Source of the DNA: Paraburkholderia sp. SOS3
Lineage (GTDB): Bacteria > Pseudomonadota > Gammaproteobacteria > Burkholderiales > Burkholderiaceae
Assembly (NCBI RefSeq): GCF_001922345.1
Contig: NZ_CP018811.1
Coordinates: 3,968,001-4,032,000, forward strand
Length of the DNA: 64,000 nt
Direction of reading: 5' to 3'
Shown here: positions 1 through 9,439 of the stretch, piece after piece
Layout of the letters: every line of letters begins with the position of its first letter
How positions within the stretch are numbered: position 1 is the first letter of the stretch
Notes under the pieces: model-generated
What the model was told of the DNA's origin: nothing
Databases searched by the model: none
What the model saw: the letters and a program-made list of their open reading frames with translations, nothing else
Made by a program: the position numbers and the translations under genes

Positions 1-332
1 GGAATCACCACCATCAACGCGTACAACGCGACATGCGTGGCCTGCGCGGCCTTGCGCTGCCAGGCGGGCATGCCCGCGGGCAGCGGCGGCGCCGCATGCG
101 TCGCGCGCCATAGAATGCGCAGCACGACGAGCGCAAAGATCGTGACGCCGATCCACTTGTGCCACGAGAAGTAGCGCAGCTTCGTCGGCGTGAAGCCGGG
201 TATATCGGTCATCACCCAGCCGAGCGAAAAGCCGCCGACAATCAGCACTGCGATCAGCCAGTGAAAGGCGATGGCCGTGCGCGTGTAACGCAGGCTCGGC
301 GCACGCCCGGCAAACGACGAGAGATGTGCCAC
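1..332 (-). CDS. Cytochrome b561 family protein (5' part, cut by window edge)
   Basis: Reading the minus strand from a GTG at 330-332 gives a protein beginning VAHLSSFAGRAPSLRYTRTA followed by the hydrophobic segment AFHWLIAVLIVGGFSLGWVM, then FSWHKWIGVTIFALVVLRIL. The two histidines in AFHWL and SWHKW fit the heme-ligand pattern of the di-heme cytochrome b561 (CybB) family, inner-membrane electron carriers that can pass electrons between quinone and other acceptors. The start is supported by GGGAGG six bases upstream (339-344). About 110 residues are present, and the rest of the four-helix protein lies outside the window. Specific electron partner unknown. Confidence 0.85.
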   Translation of the reverse strand, partial: MAHLSSFAGRAPSLRYTRTAIAFHWLIAVLIVGGFSLGWVMTDIPGFTPTKLRYFSWHKWIGVTIFALVVLRILWRATHAAPPLPAGMPAWQRKAAQATHVALYALMVVI

Positions 333-801
333 GACAAGCCTCCCGTACCGCGAATCGCGAGATTGAAATTAAACGATACGACAGCGCCCGTTATTCCCGC
401 CGATGCATGTCGCATCGTGCGTAGTCATGCACCTTCTGTCATGCACCTTCTGTCACGCACCTTTTATCGTGGACGCGTATTCGCGCCATGCTACTCCACC
501 CTACGCACTTCCATGCAAGCGTCCCGAGCGTATTGCCCGTGCGGTCCGGAACTTGCTACAACGGGTCGGGCTCGTCATGGATCGGCGCGCCTTCGTACCG
601 TCGGGCCGGCACCGGTCGCAGCGGTAACCCGAGCCAGCGCTCGAACACGTAAGCTCCGGACCCGGCCACCCCTATGCGGTGACGGCGAAGCGCCTTTGAT
701 ACTATGTCGCCAGGTTTTTGCTGCCCGCCCGCGCAGAGCGGTGCGCCTGCCAGGGCAAGCGCCGCCGACCGCCGAACACTTAACGCTCTGCTCTAGCACG
801 C
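333..801. other. Divergent intergenic region between cytochrome b561 and pqi genes
   Basis: No convincing gene in 469 bases. It must hold the divergent promoters of the cytochrome b561 gene and of the pqi operon, but I see no clear pair of -35/-10 boxes. The only structured element is a three-copy 14-bp tandem repeat at 426-467. Short open frames here have no recognisable product. Confidence 0.6.
426..467. repeat. 14-bp tandem repeat, three copies
   Basis: Units CATGCACCTTCTGT at 426-439 and 440-453 are identical. A third unit, CACGCACCTTTTAT at 454-467, differs at several positions. It sits between divergent promoters. Confidence 0.8.
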
Positions 802-1527
802 ATGGAACAAGACCGCCTGATTGCATGCCACGACTGCGATGCGCTGTTTCAGAAGCCGCGGCTCGGCCGGCGGCGCCTCGCGCGCTGCCCGCGCTGCGGG
901 GCCGTGCTGTACGGCAGTTCGACGGGACGTCTCGATCCGATCTGCGCGATGACGATGGCCGCGCTGATCACGTTCCTGATCGCGCAGACCTTCCCGATCA
1001 TCGAGCTCGAGGCCAACGGCATCACGTCGCAGGCGAGCCTCTTCGGCGCAATCGAGGTGCTGTGGACCGAAAACATGCAGATCGTCGCCGTCATGGTGTT
1101 CTGTTCGACGATCCTCTTTCCTCTGACCGAACTGCTCGCGCTGCTGTACGTGCTGCTGTCGGTGCGTGCGGGCTTCGTGCCGCTCGCATTCCATCAGGTC
1201 ATGCGCGCGATCCAGTTCGTGCGGCCGTGGGGCATGATCGAAGTGTTCATGCTCGGCACGCTCGTCACGATCGTCAAAATGACGAGTGTCGCGCGCGTAA
1301 TACCCGAAGCGGCGCTGTTCGCTTTCGGCGCGCTGACGCTGATGTTCGCGGTAGTCGTGACGTTCGAGCCGCGCACGCTGTGGGACATCGCCGATACGCT
1401 GACGCGGCACAGAACACGGCAGACGCGGCGGCGCATGCGGCGCGCGAAGGAACTCGCCAGGCCCGCCGCGCAGCGGCCCGGCAGCAACCCGGCGGGCCCA
1501 GCGGGCACGTCGTCGCGCGGGGGATGA
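802..1527 (+). CDS. pqiA: Paraquat-inducible protein A, first single-domain copy
   Basis: 241 residues. A zinc-ribbon-like start has CHDC (C9, C12) and CPRC (C29, C32), followed by four hydrophobic segments from about residue 50 to 190 and a basic, Pro/Gly-rich tail. This is one PqiA domain. In E. coli PqiA two such domains are fused in a protein of about 420 residues, whereas here they are separate genes. PqiA is an inner-membrane partner of PqiB/PqiC in lipid transport between the membranes. It is first of four genes in one direction; the next starts 8 bases downstream, so an operon is likely. No clear ribosome-binding site precedes this ATG. Confidence 0.88.
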   Translation: MEQDRLIACHDCDALFQKPRLGRRRLARCPRCGAVLYGSSTGRLDPICAMTMAALITFLIAQTFPIIELEANGITSQASLFGAIEVLWTENMQIVAVMVFCSTILFPLTELLALLYVLLSVRAGFVPLAFHQVMRAIQFVRPWGMIEVFMLGTLVTIVKMTSVARVIPEAALFAFGALTLMFAVVVTFEPRTLWDIADTLTRHRTRQTRRRMRRAKELARPAAQRPGSNPAGPAGTSSRGG

Positions 1528-1534
1528 GCACCCG

Positions 1535-2260
1535 ATGAAATACCTGACGGCCTCGCGCGCCGGTCTGATCTCGTGCCACGCATGCGGGCGCGTGCAGAAG
1601 CGCGTGCGCTTTGCGAGCCCGGACCACGCGCCGCAGTGCTGCGAGCGGTGCCGCGCGCCGATGCACAGGCGCAATCCGGACAGCCTGATGCGCACGTGGG
1701 CACTGCTGATCGCGGCCGCCGTGCTCTACATTCCCGCGAACCTGCTGCCCGTGCTGCACACCACCTCGCTGGTCGGCACCGAGAACGACACGATCATGAG
1801 CGGCGTCGTCTACTTCTGGACCTCGGGCGACTGGCCGCTTGCGATCATCGTGTTCGTCGCGAGCATTCTCGTGCCGATGATGAAGCTCACGGTGCTTGCG
1901 CTGCTCAGCATCACCACGCAGCGCCGTTCGAGCTGGCGGCCGCACGAGCGCACGACGCTGTATCGCGTCGTCGAGCGGATCGGGCGCTGGTCGATGCTCG
2001 ATATCTTCGTCATCACGCTGACCGTCGCGCTCGTGCGCTTCAAGTCGCTTGCCGAGATTACCGCGGGGCCCGGCGCGATTGCGTTCGGCTCGGTCGTCAT
2101 TCTGACGATGCTCGCGTCGATGCAATTCGATCCGCGCCTGATCTGGGACAACATCGAAACCGGACCGCCGCCGCGCCGCCGACCGGGCTCCATCGACAAC
2201 GGCAGCACGCCCCCTTCCTCCAAAGATTCCCGGCAACCCCAGGACACGCCCCATGAATAG
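1535..2260 (+). CDS. pqiA: Paraquat-inducible protein A, second single-domain copy
   Basis: 241 residues with the same plan as the preceding gene: CHAC (C14, C17) and a second cysteine cluster (C35, C36, C39), then four membrane segments. The first is followed by the PANLLPV motif typical of PqiA domains. The C-terminus is polar and proline-rich. Its last 8 bases overlap the start of the MCE gene (ATGAATAG), indicating translational coupling. Together with the upstream gene it replaces the two-domain PqiA of enterobacteria; whether the two form a heterodimer is inference. Confidence 0.9.
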   Translation: MKYLTASRAGLISCHACGRVQKRVRFASPDHAPQCCERCRAPMHRRNPDSLMRTWALLIAAAVLYIPANLLPVLHTTSLVGTENDTIMSGVVYFWTSGDWPLAIIVFVASILVPMMKLTVLALLSITTQRRSSWRPHERTTLYRVVERIGRWSMLDIFVITLTVALVRFKSLAEITAGPGAIAFGSVVILTMLASMQFDPRLIWDNIETGPPPRRRPGSIDNGSTPPSSKDSRQPQDTPHE

Positions 2261-3893
2261 TCCACAAGACCCGACGCCCGACGCGCCGCGCCACGATCCG
2301 GCCGGACCCGACGTGCCCGAGCCCGATATCGACGCGCGCCGCCGCTGGCTGCCGTCGCTCGTGTGGGTGATTCCGCTGATCGCCGCGCTGATCGGCGTCG
2401 CGCTCGTGATCCAGTCGATCTATCAGAAAGGCCCGACCATCACGATCAGCTTCACCACCGCGGAAGGGCTCGAGCCGGGCAAGACCAAGGTCAAGTACAA
2501 GGACGTCGACATCGGCTACGTGAAGCAGATCAAGCTGTCGAACAATCATTCGCGCGTGCTCGTCTATGTGCAGCTGTCGAAGGAAGCCGACGACTTTGCG
2601 GTAAAAGACAGCCGCTTCTGGGTGGTCAGGCCGCGCATCGGCGCAAGCGGCGTGACGGGCCTGAGCACGTTGCTGTCGGGGTCGTATATCGGCGTCGACG
2701 GCGGCCGTTCGACCGAGACGCAGACCGAATTCGTCGGCCTCGAAGCGCCGCCGGCCGTTACCGTCGACCAGAAAGGGCGGCAGTTCACGCTGCGCGGCGA
2801 GTCGCTCGGCTCGATCGATATCGGCTCGCCCGTTTACTACCGGCGCGTACAGGTCGGCCAGGTCACGGGCTTCTCGCTCGACAAGGACGGCACCGGCGTG
2901 ACGGTGCAGGTGTTCGTCAATGCGCCATTCGACCAGTACGTCGGCACGAACTCGCGCTGGTGGCATGCAAGCGGCGTCGACCTGCGGCTCGATTCGAGCG
3001 GCTTCAAGCTCAACACGCAGTCGCTTGCGACGGTGATCGTCGGCGGCCTTGCGTTCCAGTCGCCGCCGGGCCAGGCGGTCGGCGTGCAGGCGCCGAACAA
3101 CATGACGTTCCGTCTCGGCGACGACGAAAGCGATGCGATGCGCGAACCCGACGGCGAACCGGTGCGCGTCGTGATGAACTTCAACCAGTCGCTGCGCGGG
3201 CTGTCGGTCGGCGCGCAGGTCGACTTCCGCGGCATCGTGCTCGGTCAGGTGACGAGCATCGGCGTCGAATACGATCCGAAGATCCGCAACTTCACGATGC
3301 CGGTCACGATGAACCTGTATCCGGACCGTTTGCGCCGGCGCACGCGCGAAGCGTTGCCGGCGCCGGGCTCGCCGTCGAGCAACGATCTGCTGCAGGCACT
3401 CGTCAGGCATGGGCTGCGTGGCCAGTTGCGCACCGGCAACCTGATCACCGGTCAGCTGTATATCGCGCTCGACATGTTCCCGAATGCGCCGAAGGCATCA
3501 GTCGACGCGTCGCACGATCCACTCGAGCTGCCGACCATGCCGAACTCGCTCGACGAACTGCAACTGCAGATCGCCGACATCGCGAAGAAGCTCGACAAGA
3601 TCCCGTTCGACCAGATCGGCACGAACCTGAACACGGCGCTAGCGCATGCGGACAAGCTGTTCTCGCAAGTCGACTCGGAGCTGCTGCCGCAGGCGCGCGA
3701 TACGCTCGCGGCCGCGAAGCAGACGTTCGGCTCGGCCGAGCAGACGCTGCAGCAGGATTCGCCGCTGCAATCCGACGTCCATCAGGCGCTGCAGGAATTG
3801 ACGCGCACGCTGCAGTCGCTGAATGCGCTGTCTGATTATCTGGAGCGCCATCCCGAGTCGCTCGTCCGCGGAAAACCAGGAGATAACAAATGA
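2253..3893 (+). CDS. pqiB: PqiB, MCE/MlaD-family lipid transport protein
   Basis: 546 residues: a short cytoplasmic N-terminus, one transmembrane helix (about 34-56, WLPSLVWVIPLIAALIGVAL), then three MCE domains in the periplasm (roughly 60-150, 172-245 and 305-405). A helical, glutamine-rich C-terminal region (about 430-530) follows. In E. coli PqiB this last part forms the needle that reaches the outer membrane. It forms hexameric tubes that carry hydrophobic lipids across the periplasm. It overlaps the preceding gene by 8 bases and the next by 4 bases (ATGA), so translation of the operon is coupled. The length is close to E. coli PqiB. Confidence 0.93.
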   Translation: MNSPQDPTPDAPRHDPAGPDVPEPDIDARRRWLPSLVWVIPLIAALIGVALVIQSIYQKGPTITISFTTAEGLEPGKTKVKYKDVDIGYVKQIKLSNNHSRVLVYVQLSKEADDFAVKDSRFWVVRPRIGASGVTGLSTLLSGSYIGVDGGRSTETQTEFVGLEAPPAVTVDQKGRQFTLRGESLGSIDIGSPVYYRRVQVGQVTGFSLDKDGTGVTVQVFVNAPFDQYVGTNSRWWHASGVDLRLDSSGFKLNTQSLATVIVGGLAFQSPPGQAVGVQAPNNMTFRLGDDESDAMREPDGEPVRVVMNFNQSLRGLSVGAQVDFRGIVLGQVTSIGVEYDPKIRNFTMPVTMNLYPDRLRRRTREALPAPGSPSSNDLLQALVRHGLRGQLRTGNLITGQLYIALDMFPNAPKASVDASHDPLELPTMPNSLDELQLQIADIAKKLDKIPFDQIGTNLNTALAHADKLFSQVDSELLPQARDTLAAAKQTFGSAEQTLQQDSPLQSDVHQALQELTRTLQSLNALSDYLERHPESLVRGKPGDNK

Positions 3894-4645
3894 CGTTTGC
3901 GTGGCTCACCCGTTCGTTGCGAGCGCCGCGCGGCACGGCGGCGCGGTCCGGTTCCGGCGGCAAGGCCGCTGGTGCGCTCACGGCAGGCGTGCTGTGCGCG
4001 CTGGCGCTGGCGGCATGCTCGTCCCCGTCGAGCCGGTTCTACACGCTCTCCACCGGCGATTCTTCCGCACCGAGCGCCGCGACTTCCGCCGTCGCGAATC
4101 CGGCGTTTCTGATCGAAGTGACGCCCGTGGATGTGCCGCCGCAGGTCGCAAGAAACCAGTTCGTGGTGCAGACGAGCAACAACCAGGTCGACGTGCTCGA
4201 ACAGGAGCGCTGGGCGTCGCTGCCGGGCGATGAAATCCGCCGCGCGTTGTCGAACGCGCTCACGCGTGAGCTCGGCACGATCGATGTGTTCGGCACGCCT
4301 TATCCGGACCGCGTGCCGGTCTATCGGGTCAAGGTGAACGTGCAGCGCTTCGAATCGTGGCCCGGTTCGCACGCGCTCATCGATGCCGTATGGAGCGTGC
4401 GCGCGGTGCGCACGCAGGCGCTGCTGACGTGCCGCACCGTGGCGAGCGTGCCGGTTGCGGGCGGCTACGATGCGCTCGCCGTCGGGCATCAGCGCGCGGT
4501 CCAGCAGATTTCGGGCGAGATCGCCGAGGCGGTACACGCCCTGTCCGCCAACCCCGCGCGCGGCGCGGCGCCGGCGTGTCCGAGCGCTTCGGTGCAGGCG
4601 ACGCCAACGGCGGCCGCCATGCCCAAGGCCGGTGGCGGCAGCTAG
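3890..4645 (+). CDS. pqiC: PqiC, outer-membrane lipoprotein (DUF330/ABC-type transport auxiliary)
   Basis: 251 residues. A long basic N-terminus (about 30 residues) precedes a hydrophobic signal ending in LALAAC, with the lipidated cysteine at C43. Mature protein starts CSSPSSRFYTL, and the RFYTL motif is characteristic of PqiC. Conserved family stretches follow (PPQVARNQFVV, LEQERWASLPGDEIRRAL). PqiC docks the PqiB needle to the outer membrane. It overlaps pqiB by ATGA and is the last gene of the operon. The C-terminal 25 residues are low-complexity (Ala/Thr/Pro/Gly) and probably disordered. Confidence 0.9.
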   Translation: MTFAWLTRSLRAPRGTAARSGSGGKAAGALTAGVLCALALAACSSPSSRFYTLSTGDSSAPSAATSAVANPAFLIEVTPVDVPPQVARNQFVVQTSNNQVDVLEQERWASLPGDEIRRALSNALTRELGTIDVFGTPYPDRVPVYRVKVNVQRFESWPGSHALIDAVWSVRAVRTQALLTCRTVASVPVAGGYDALAVGHQRAVQQISGEIAEAVHALSANPARGAAPACPSASVQATPTAAAMPKAGGGS

Positions 4646-4762
4646 GGAGATCGGTTCGCGCCGCCATCCCGGGGAAAAGCCGCCCGTGCGACCGCGTACA
4701 ATGGCGGCTTACTCCACGCCCGACGCGTTCCGAACCGCGTCCAACGCCCTGCGGCCCGCTCC

Positions 4763-6070
4763 ATGTCTTTCGATTTTTTCGTCCCCTGCCCGCGCGGCCT
4801 CGAAGCCGCGCTTGCCGCCGAACTCACCGCGATCGCCGCGACGCATCTGAACGGCGCGCCGTTTACCGCGGGCGCGCAGGTCCCCGGCGGTGTGCACTTT
4901 GGCGGCGGCTGGGCGGCCGGTATGGCCGCCAATCTGCATTCGCGCATCGCGAGCCGGGTGCTGCTGAAAATCGCGCAGCGCCCGTATCGCAACGAGCAGG
5001 ACGTCTATGCGCTCGCGCTCGAGCAGCGCTGGGAACAATGGTTTTCGGCGAACGAAACGCTGCGCGTCGATGTGACCGCGATCAAGTCGCCGCTGCGCAG
5101 CCTCGAATTCGCGACGCTGCGTGTCAAAGATGCCATCTGCGATCGCCTGCGCGAGGTCAGCGGCGCGCGGCCGAGCATCGACACCGGCGCGCCCGACGTG
5201 CGCGTGTTCGCGTTTCTCACCGCGACCGAATGCATGCTGTATCTCGACACCTCGGGCGAGCCGCTTTTCAAGCGCGGCTGGCGCCTCGACAAAGGCGCGG
5301 CGCCGCTGCGCGAGAACCTCGCAGCCGGCATTCTGCGCCTGACGGGCTGGACGCCGGGCACGCCCCTTTACGATCCGATGTGCGGCAGCGGCACGTTCCT
5401 CGCCGAAGCGGCGCAGGTCGCGTTGAATATCGCGCCGGGTACCGACCGGCGCTTCGGCTTCGAGAAGCTCAAGCAATACGACGTCGGCGCGTGGCAGACG
5501 ATGAAGGTTGCGGCGCAAGACGCGAAGCGCGCCGCACGCGCCAACGCAAACCGCGCTGACCTGCAGATTTTCGGCAGCGACATTTCCGGCGATATGCTCG
5601 ACAAGGCGCGCGCGAACTTCGAACGCGCGGGCTTTCCGGGGCTGCCGCTCAAGCAGGTCGACGCACGCGGCATGACGCCGCCGACCGGCACAGCGGGCAT
5701 TCTCGTCGCGAATCCGCCGTACGGCGAGCGTATCGAAGTGCGCGGCCGCGGGCCGCGCGGCGAAGTTCGCGCGCCGAGCCGCGAGCGCGAGCATCGCGAC
5801 GAACGCGACGGTCGCGACGAACGGTTTCATCGCACGCATTCGGATACGCCCGACAGCGAATTTTTCCAGTCGCTCGGCGATGCGCTGAAGCAGCGCTTCA
5901 CCGGCTGGCATGCGTTCGTTCTGACGTCCGATCGCAAGCTGCCCGGCCAGCTCCGGCTGCGCGAGTCGGCCAAGACGCCGCTTTACAACGGCGCGCTCGA
6001 ATGCCGGCTGTTCCGTTTCGATCTCGTGGCCGGCAGCGTCAAACAGAAGCCCGCCGCGGCCTCGGAGTGA
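4763..6070 (+). CDS. THUMP-domain class I SAM-dependent RNA methyltransferase (RlmL-like)
   Basis: 435 residues. The N-terminal ferredoxin-like/THUMP region (about 1-160, starting FDFFVPCPRGLEAALAAEL) is followed by a Rossmann methyltransferase domain. That domain has the SAM-binding DPMCGSGTFLAEAA near 207-220 and the catalytic NPPYGER near 316-322. NPPY is the signature of N-methyltransferases acting on bases. This matches the N-terminal half of E. coli RlmL/K, which makes m2G2445 in 23S rRNA; the RlmK half is absent. An Arg/Glu/His-rich insert (about 326-362) interrupts the domain after NPPYGER and is probably a species-specific loop. Exact target guanosine is inferred from the family. Confidence 0.87.
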   Translation: MSFDFFVPCPRGLEAALAAELTAIAATHLNGAPFTAGAQVPGGVHFGGGWAAGMAANLHSRIASRVLLKIAQRPYRNEQDVYALALEQRWEQWFSANETLRVDVTAIKSPLRSLEFATLRVKDAICDRLREVSGARPSIDTGAPDVRVFAFLTATECMLYLDTSGEPLFKRGWRLDKGAAPLRENLAAGILRLTGWTPGTPLYDPMCGSGTFLAEAAQVALNIAPGTDRRFGFEKLKQYDVGAWQTMKVAAQDAKRAARANANRADLQIFGSDISGDMLDKARANFERAGFPGLPLKQVDARGMTPPTGTAGILVANPPYGERIEVRGRGPRGEVRAPSREREHRDERDGRDERFHRTHSDTPDSEFFQSLGDALKQRFTGWHAFVLTSDRKLPGQLRLRESAKTPLYNGALECRLFRFDLVAGSVKQKPAAASE

Positions 6071-6128
6071 TCGCGTAGGCCTGGGGTGCGCGGCAACCGC
6101 CCGGTTGCCGCGCACCGGCCCGTATCGC

Positions 6129-7583
6129 TCACTCGACCGACTTCACCATATCCTCGATCACCTTCTTCGCATCGCCGAAGACCATCATCGTCTTGTCCAT
6201 GTAGAAGAGATCGTTGTCGAGGCCCGCGTAGCCGGCCGCCATCGACCGCTTGTTGACGATCACGGTGCGCGCCTTGTACGCCTCGATGATCGGCATGCCC
6301 GCGATCGGCGATTTCGGATCGTTCTTCGCCGCCGGATTCACGACATCGTTGGCGCCGAGCACGAGTACGACATCGGTCTGGCCGAACTCGTTGTTGATGT
6401 CGTCCATCTCGTAGACGAGGTCGTACGGCACTTCGGCTTCGGCGAGCAGCACGTTCATATGCCCCGGCATACGGCCCGCCACCGGATGGATCGCATAGCG
6501 CACGTCGATGCCTTTCTCCACGAGCTTGTCGGTCAGCTCCTTCAGCGCATGCTGCGCGCGCGCAACCGCAAGCCCATAACCGGGCACGATCACGACGGTT
6601 TCGGCATTGCCGAGCATGAACGAGGCGTCTTCCGCCGAACCCGATTTCACGGGCCGCTGCTCCTGCGCGCCGCCGGCGGCGGCCGCACCCGGCTCCGCGC
6701 CGAAGCCGCCCAGAATCACGTTGAAGAACGAGCGGTTCATCGCCTTGCACATGATGTACGACAGAATCGCACCGGACGAACCGACGAGCGAGCCCGCGAT
6801 GATCAGCATCGCGTTGTTCAGCGAAAAGCCGATGCCCGCGGCCGCCCAGCCCGAGTACGAGTTCAGCATCGACACGACGACCGGCATATCGGCGCCGCCG
6901 ATCGGAATGATGATCAGCACGCCGAGCACGAACGCGATCAGCGTCATGATGACGAACGGCAGCCACGACTGCGTCAGAAAGAAGATGATGCCGAAGCCGA
7001 TCATCGCGAGCGCGAGCAGCAGGTTGATCGTGTGCTGGCCCGCGTAGACCACGGGCGCGCCCTGGAAGAGGCGGAACTTGTACTTGCCCGACAGCTTGCC
7101 GAAGGCGATGACCGAACCCGAGAACGTGATAGCGCCGACGAACGTGCCGATAAAGAGCTCGATGCGGTTACCGTACGGCAGGAAGTTCGGATACGGCGCA
7201 CCTTCGGCCGCGAGACCGAACGCGGCCGGCTCCGACACCACCGCATAAGCGATGCACACCGCAGCCAGACCGATCAGCGAGTGCATTGCCGCGACGAGCT
7301 CGGGCATCTTCGTCATCTCGACGCGCGCGGCGATGAACGCGCCGATCGCGCCGCCCACCACGAGCCCGCCGAACAGCAGGCCGAGCCCAAGCGGCAGATC
7401 GGTGCCGAGCAGTGCCGCCTGCCTGACGATCAGCGCAATGGTCGTGACAATCGCGATCGCCATGCCGACCATGCCGAACACATTGCCCGCGCGTGCGCTC
7501 TTCGGATTCGACAGGCCCTTCAGCGCCTGGATGAAGCACACCGACGCAACGAGGTAGAGCAGCGTAACGACGTTCATGCTCAT
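6129..7583 (-). CDS. pntB: NAD(P) transhydrogenase subunit beta
   Basis: 484 residues. About the first 270 form a series of hydrophobic helices (starting NVVTLLYLVASVCFIQALKG), and the C-terminal third is the NADP(H)-binding domain III with VPGYGLAVARAQ near 330. The enzyme uses the proton gradient to drive NADH + NADP+ to NAD+ + NADPH in the inner membrane. It is the last gene of a three-gene minus-strand operon. Its ATG (7581-7583) directly abuts the stop of pntAB. A second ATG two codons in is an alternative start. Confidence 0.96.
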   Translation of the reverse strand: MSMNVVTLLYLVASVCFIQALKGLSNPKSARAGNVFGMVGMAIAIVTTIALIVRQAALLGTDLPLGLGLLFGGLVVGGAIGAFIAARVEMTKMPELVAAMHSLIGLAAVCIAYAVVSEPAAFGLAAEGAPYPNFLPYGNRIELFIGTFVGAITFSGSVIAFGKLSGKYKFRLFQGAPVVYAGQHTINLLLALAMIGFGIIFFLTQSWLPFVIMTLIAFVLGVLIIIPIGGADMPVVVSMLNSYSGWAAAGIGFSLNNAMLIIAGSLVGSSGAILSYIMCKAMNRSFFNVILGGFGAEPGAAAAGGAQEQRPVKSGSAEDASFMLGNAETVVIVPGYGLAVARAQHALKELTDKLVEKGIDVRYAIHPVAGRMPGHMNVLLAEAEVPYDLVYEMDDINNEFGQTDVVLVLGANDVVNPAAKNDPKSPIAGMPIIEAYKARTVIVNKRSMAAGYAGLDNDLFYMDKTMMVFGDAKKVIEDMVKSVE

Positions 7584-7907
7584 TTACGCGCCCTCCTTGC
7601 CCGGAGCGGCGAGCTTCTTCGGCTCCTTCTTCCTGAACATCTCGAGCATGCGCCTTGTCACGAGAAAGCCGCCGAACACGTTGACGGCCGCGAGCGCGAC
7701 CGCGACCGTGCCGAAAAACTTGCCCGGCCCGACCGTGAGTCCCGCCGCGAGCATCGCGCCGACAATCACGATCGCCGAGATCGCATTGGTCACCGCCATC
7801 AGCGGCGTATGCAGCGCGGGCGTGACGTTCCAGACCACGTGATAGCCGACGTAGATCGCCAGCACGAAAATGATCAGGTTGATCACCGTGTGGTTGATGA
7901 CTTCCAT
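7584..7907 (-). CDS. pntAB: NAD(P) transhydrogenase subunit alpha part 2 (membrane part)
   Basis: 107 residues, nearly all hydrophobic, beginning [30 protein letters not shown] and with three to four helices (to about residue 88), ending in a lysine-rich tail. In E. coli this is the C-terminal part of PntA; here, as in Rhodospirillum and other Burkholderia, it is a separate gene. Together with PntB it forms the proton channel. The ATG at 7905-7907 has AGGAG eight bases upstream (7916-7920); the open frame extends further upstream, but that part does not resemble the family. Confidence 0.94.
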   Translation of the reverse strand: MEVINHTVINLIIFVLAIYVGYHVVWNVTPALHTPLMAVTNAISAIVIVGAMLAAGLTVGPGKFFGTVAVALAAVNVFGGFLVTRRMLEMFRKKEPKKLAAPGKEGA

Positions 7908-8023
7908 CGCCAATTCTCCTTGTGCGTCCTTGAGAGCGTACTGAAGCGTTGTTTTGCGGTGCTCGCGCAGTGCGCGTGCGGTGCTTGTGCGGTGCCTGCG
8001 CGCTTGCGACCGGCTCGTGACGA

Positions 8024-9175
8024 TCAGGCTGCGCGCGCCACCGCGCCGTCGCGCACGAGCAGCGTGGCCGCGACGATATCGTCGGTCGGATCGATGTTGA
8101 GCGTGCCTTCCTTCGTGACGATCAGCTTCAGGAAGTCGAGCAGATTGCGCGCGTACAGCGACGACGCGTCGGCGGGCACCATCGCCGCGAGGTTCGTGTA
8201 ACCGACGAGCGTCACGCCATGCCTGACGACAACCTTGTCCGCTTCGGTCAGCGGACAGTTGCCGCCGCGCCGTCCCGCCTCGCCTGCGATTTCCGCGCCG
8301 CGGCCGGCGGCCAGATCGACGAGTACGGAGCCGGGCTTCATCGACTGCACGGTGTCCGTCGAAATCAGCGTCGGCGCCGCGCGGCCCGGAATCAGCGCGG
8401 TGGTGATCACCACGTCGGCCTGCTTCGCGCGTTCGTGCACGAGCGCCGCCTGGCGCGCGAGCCACGACGGCGGCATGGGCCGCGCGTAGCCGCCGACACC
8501 TACGGCCGCTTCGCGTTCCTCGTCGGTTTCGTAGGGCACGTCGAGAAATTTCGCACCGAGCGATTCGATCTGTTCCTTGACCGCGGGCCGCACGTCGGAC
8601 GCCTCGATCACGGCGCCTAGGCGCTTCGCGGTGGCTATGGCCTGCAGGCCCGCGACGCCCGCGCCGAGGATCAGCACGCGCGCGGCTTTCACGGTGCCGG
8701 CCGCGGTCATCAGCATCGGCATGAAGCGTGGATACAGATCCGCGGCGAGCAGCACTGCCTTGTAACCGGCAATATTGGCCTGCGAAGACAGCACGTCGAG
8801 ACTTTGCGCACGCGTCGTGCGCGGCGCGGCTTCGAGCGCGAAGGCGGTGACGCCTGTTGCGGCGAGGCGCGCGGCGTTGTCTGCGTTGAACGGATCGAGC
8901 ATGCCGACCAGCGTCGCGCCGCGCTTCATCGACGGCAATTCGGCTTCGGTGGGCGATTGGACCTTGAGAACGAGATCGGCGGCGAAGGCCGTTGCCGCAT
9001 CGGTCATTTCCGCGCCGGCGGCGGAAAAGGCGTCGTCGGGAAAGCTGGCAGGCACCCCGGCGCCGCTTTGCACCGTCACGCGGTGGCCCTGCGACACGTA
9101 CTTTTTAACCGTCTCGGGCGTCGCGGCGACGCGGGTTTCGTAGGCGCGCGTCTCGGCTGGCACTCCGATGTGCAT
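8024..9175 (-). CDS. pntAA: NAD(P) transhydrogenase subunit alpha part 1 (NAD-binding)
   Basis: 383 residues, soluble. It starts [25 protein letters not shown], the conserved start of the PntA/alanine dehydrogenase family. The NAD-binding Rossmann motif [20 protein letters not shown] is near 167-186, followed by [18 protein letters not shown]. This is domain I, which binds NAD(H) on the cytoplasmic face. It is the first gene of pntAA-pntAB-pntB and is separated from pntAB by 116 bases, a gap that contains no recognisable gene. A strong GAGGAGGAG lies just before the ATG. It is transcribed divergently from the Nudix gene. Confidence 0.96.
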   Translation of the reverse strand: MHIGVPAETRAYETRVAATPETVKKYVSQGHRVTVQSGAGVPASFPDDAFSAAGAEMTDAATAFAADLVLKVQSPTEAELPSMKRGATLVGMLDPFNADNAARLAATGVTAFALEAAPRTTRAQSLDVLSSQANIAGYKAVLLAADLYPRFMPMLMTAAGTVKAARVLILGAGVAGLQAIATAKRLGAVIEASDVRPAVKEQIESLGAKFLDVPYETDEEREAAVGVGGYARPMPPSWLARQAALVHERAKQADVVITTALIPGRAAPTLISTDTVQSMKPGSVLVDLAAGRGAEIAGEAGRRGGNCPLTEADKVVVRHGVTLVGYTNLAAMVPADASSLYARNLLDFLKLIVTKEGTLNIDPTDDIVAATLLVRDGAVARAA

Positions 9176-9439
9176 CGTGAACTCCTCCTCGACCTTCTTG
9201 TTTGACGGACTTGCCGACGAGGGCTCGCCGGCTTGCTGACTGCAACGGCTACGGCGTCACTTTAACCGAAACCCCAGCGCGCGCATTAAATTTGTCGGCC
9301 GGCGCGTGGCACGGGAAAGCCTCAGGCGCGCGACGGCGCCTCGTTGCTTTTCGTTGACCCTTGCTGTCCCTCGTCGGCCCTTGCAGGCCCACACGCCCCG
9401 GCGGGCGGCGAAACCTCGGAGACGGTAAAATATCGGCCC

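Noticed and set aside
159..1538. 459-codon plus-strand frame over the pqiA start
   Set aside because: Arg/Ala-rich shadow frame of pqiA and the cytochrome b561 gene, without any family features.
7908..8023. Possible small gene between pntAA and pntAB
   Set aside because: Contains GTGCGGTGC-like repeats but no start with ribosome-binding site and no conserved product. It is probably an untranslated spacer.
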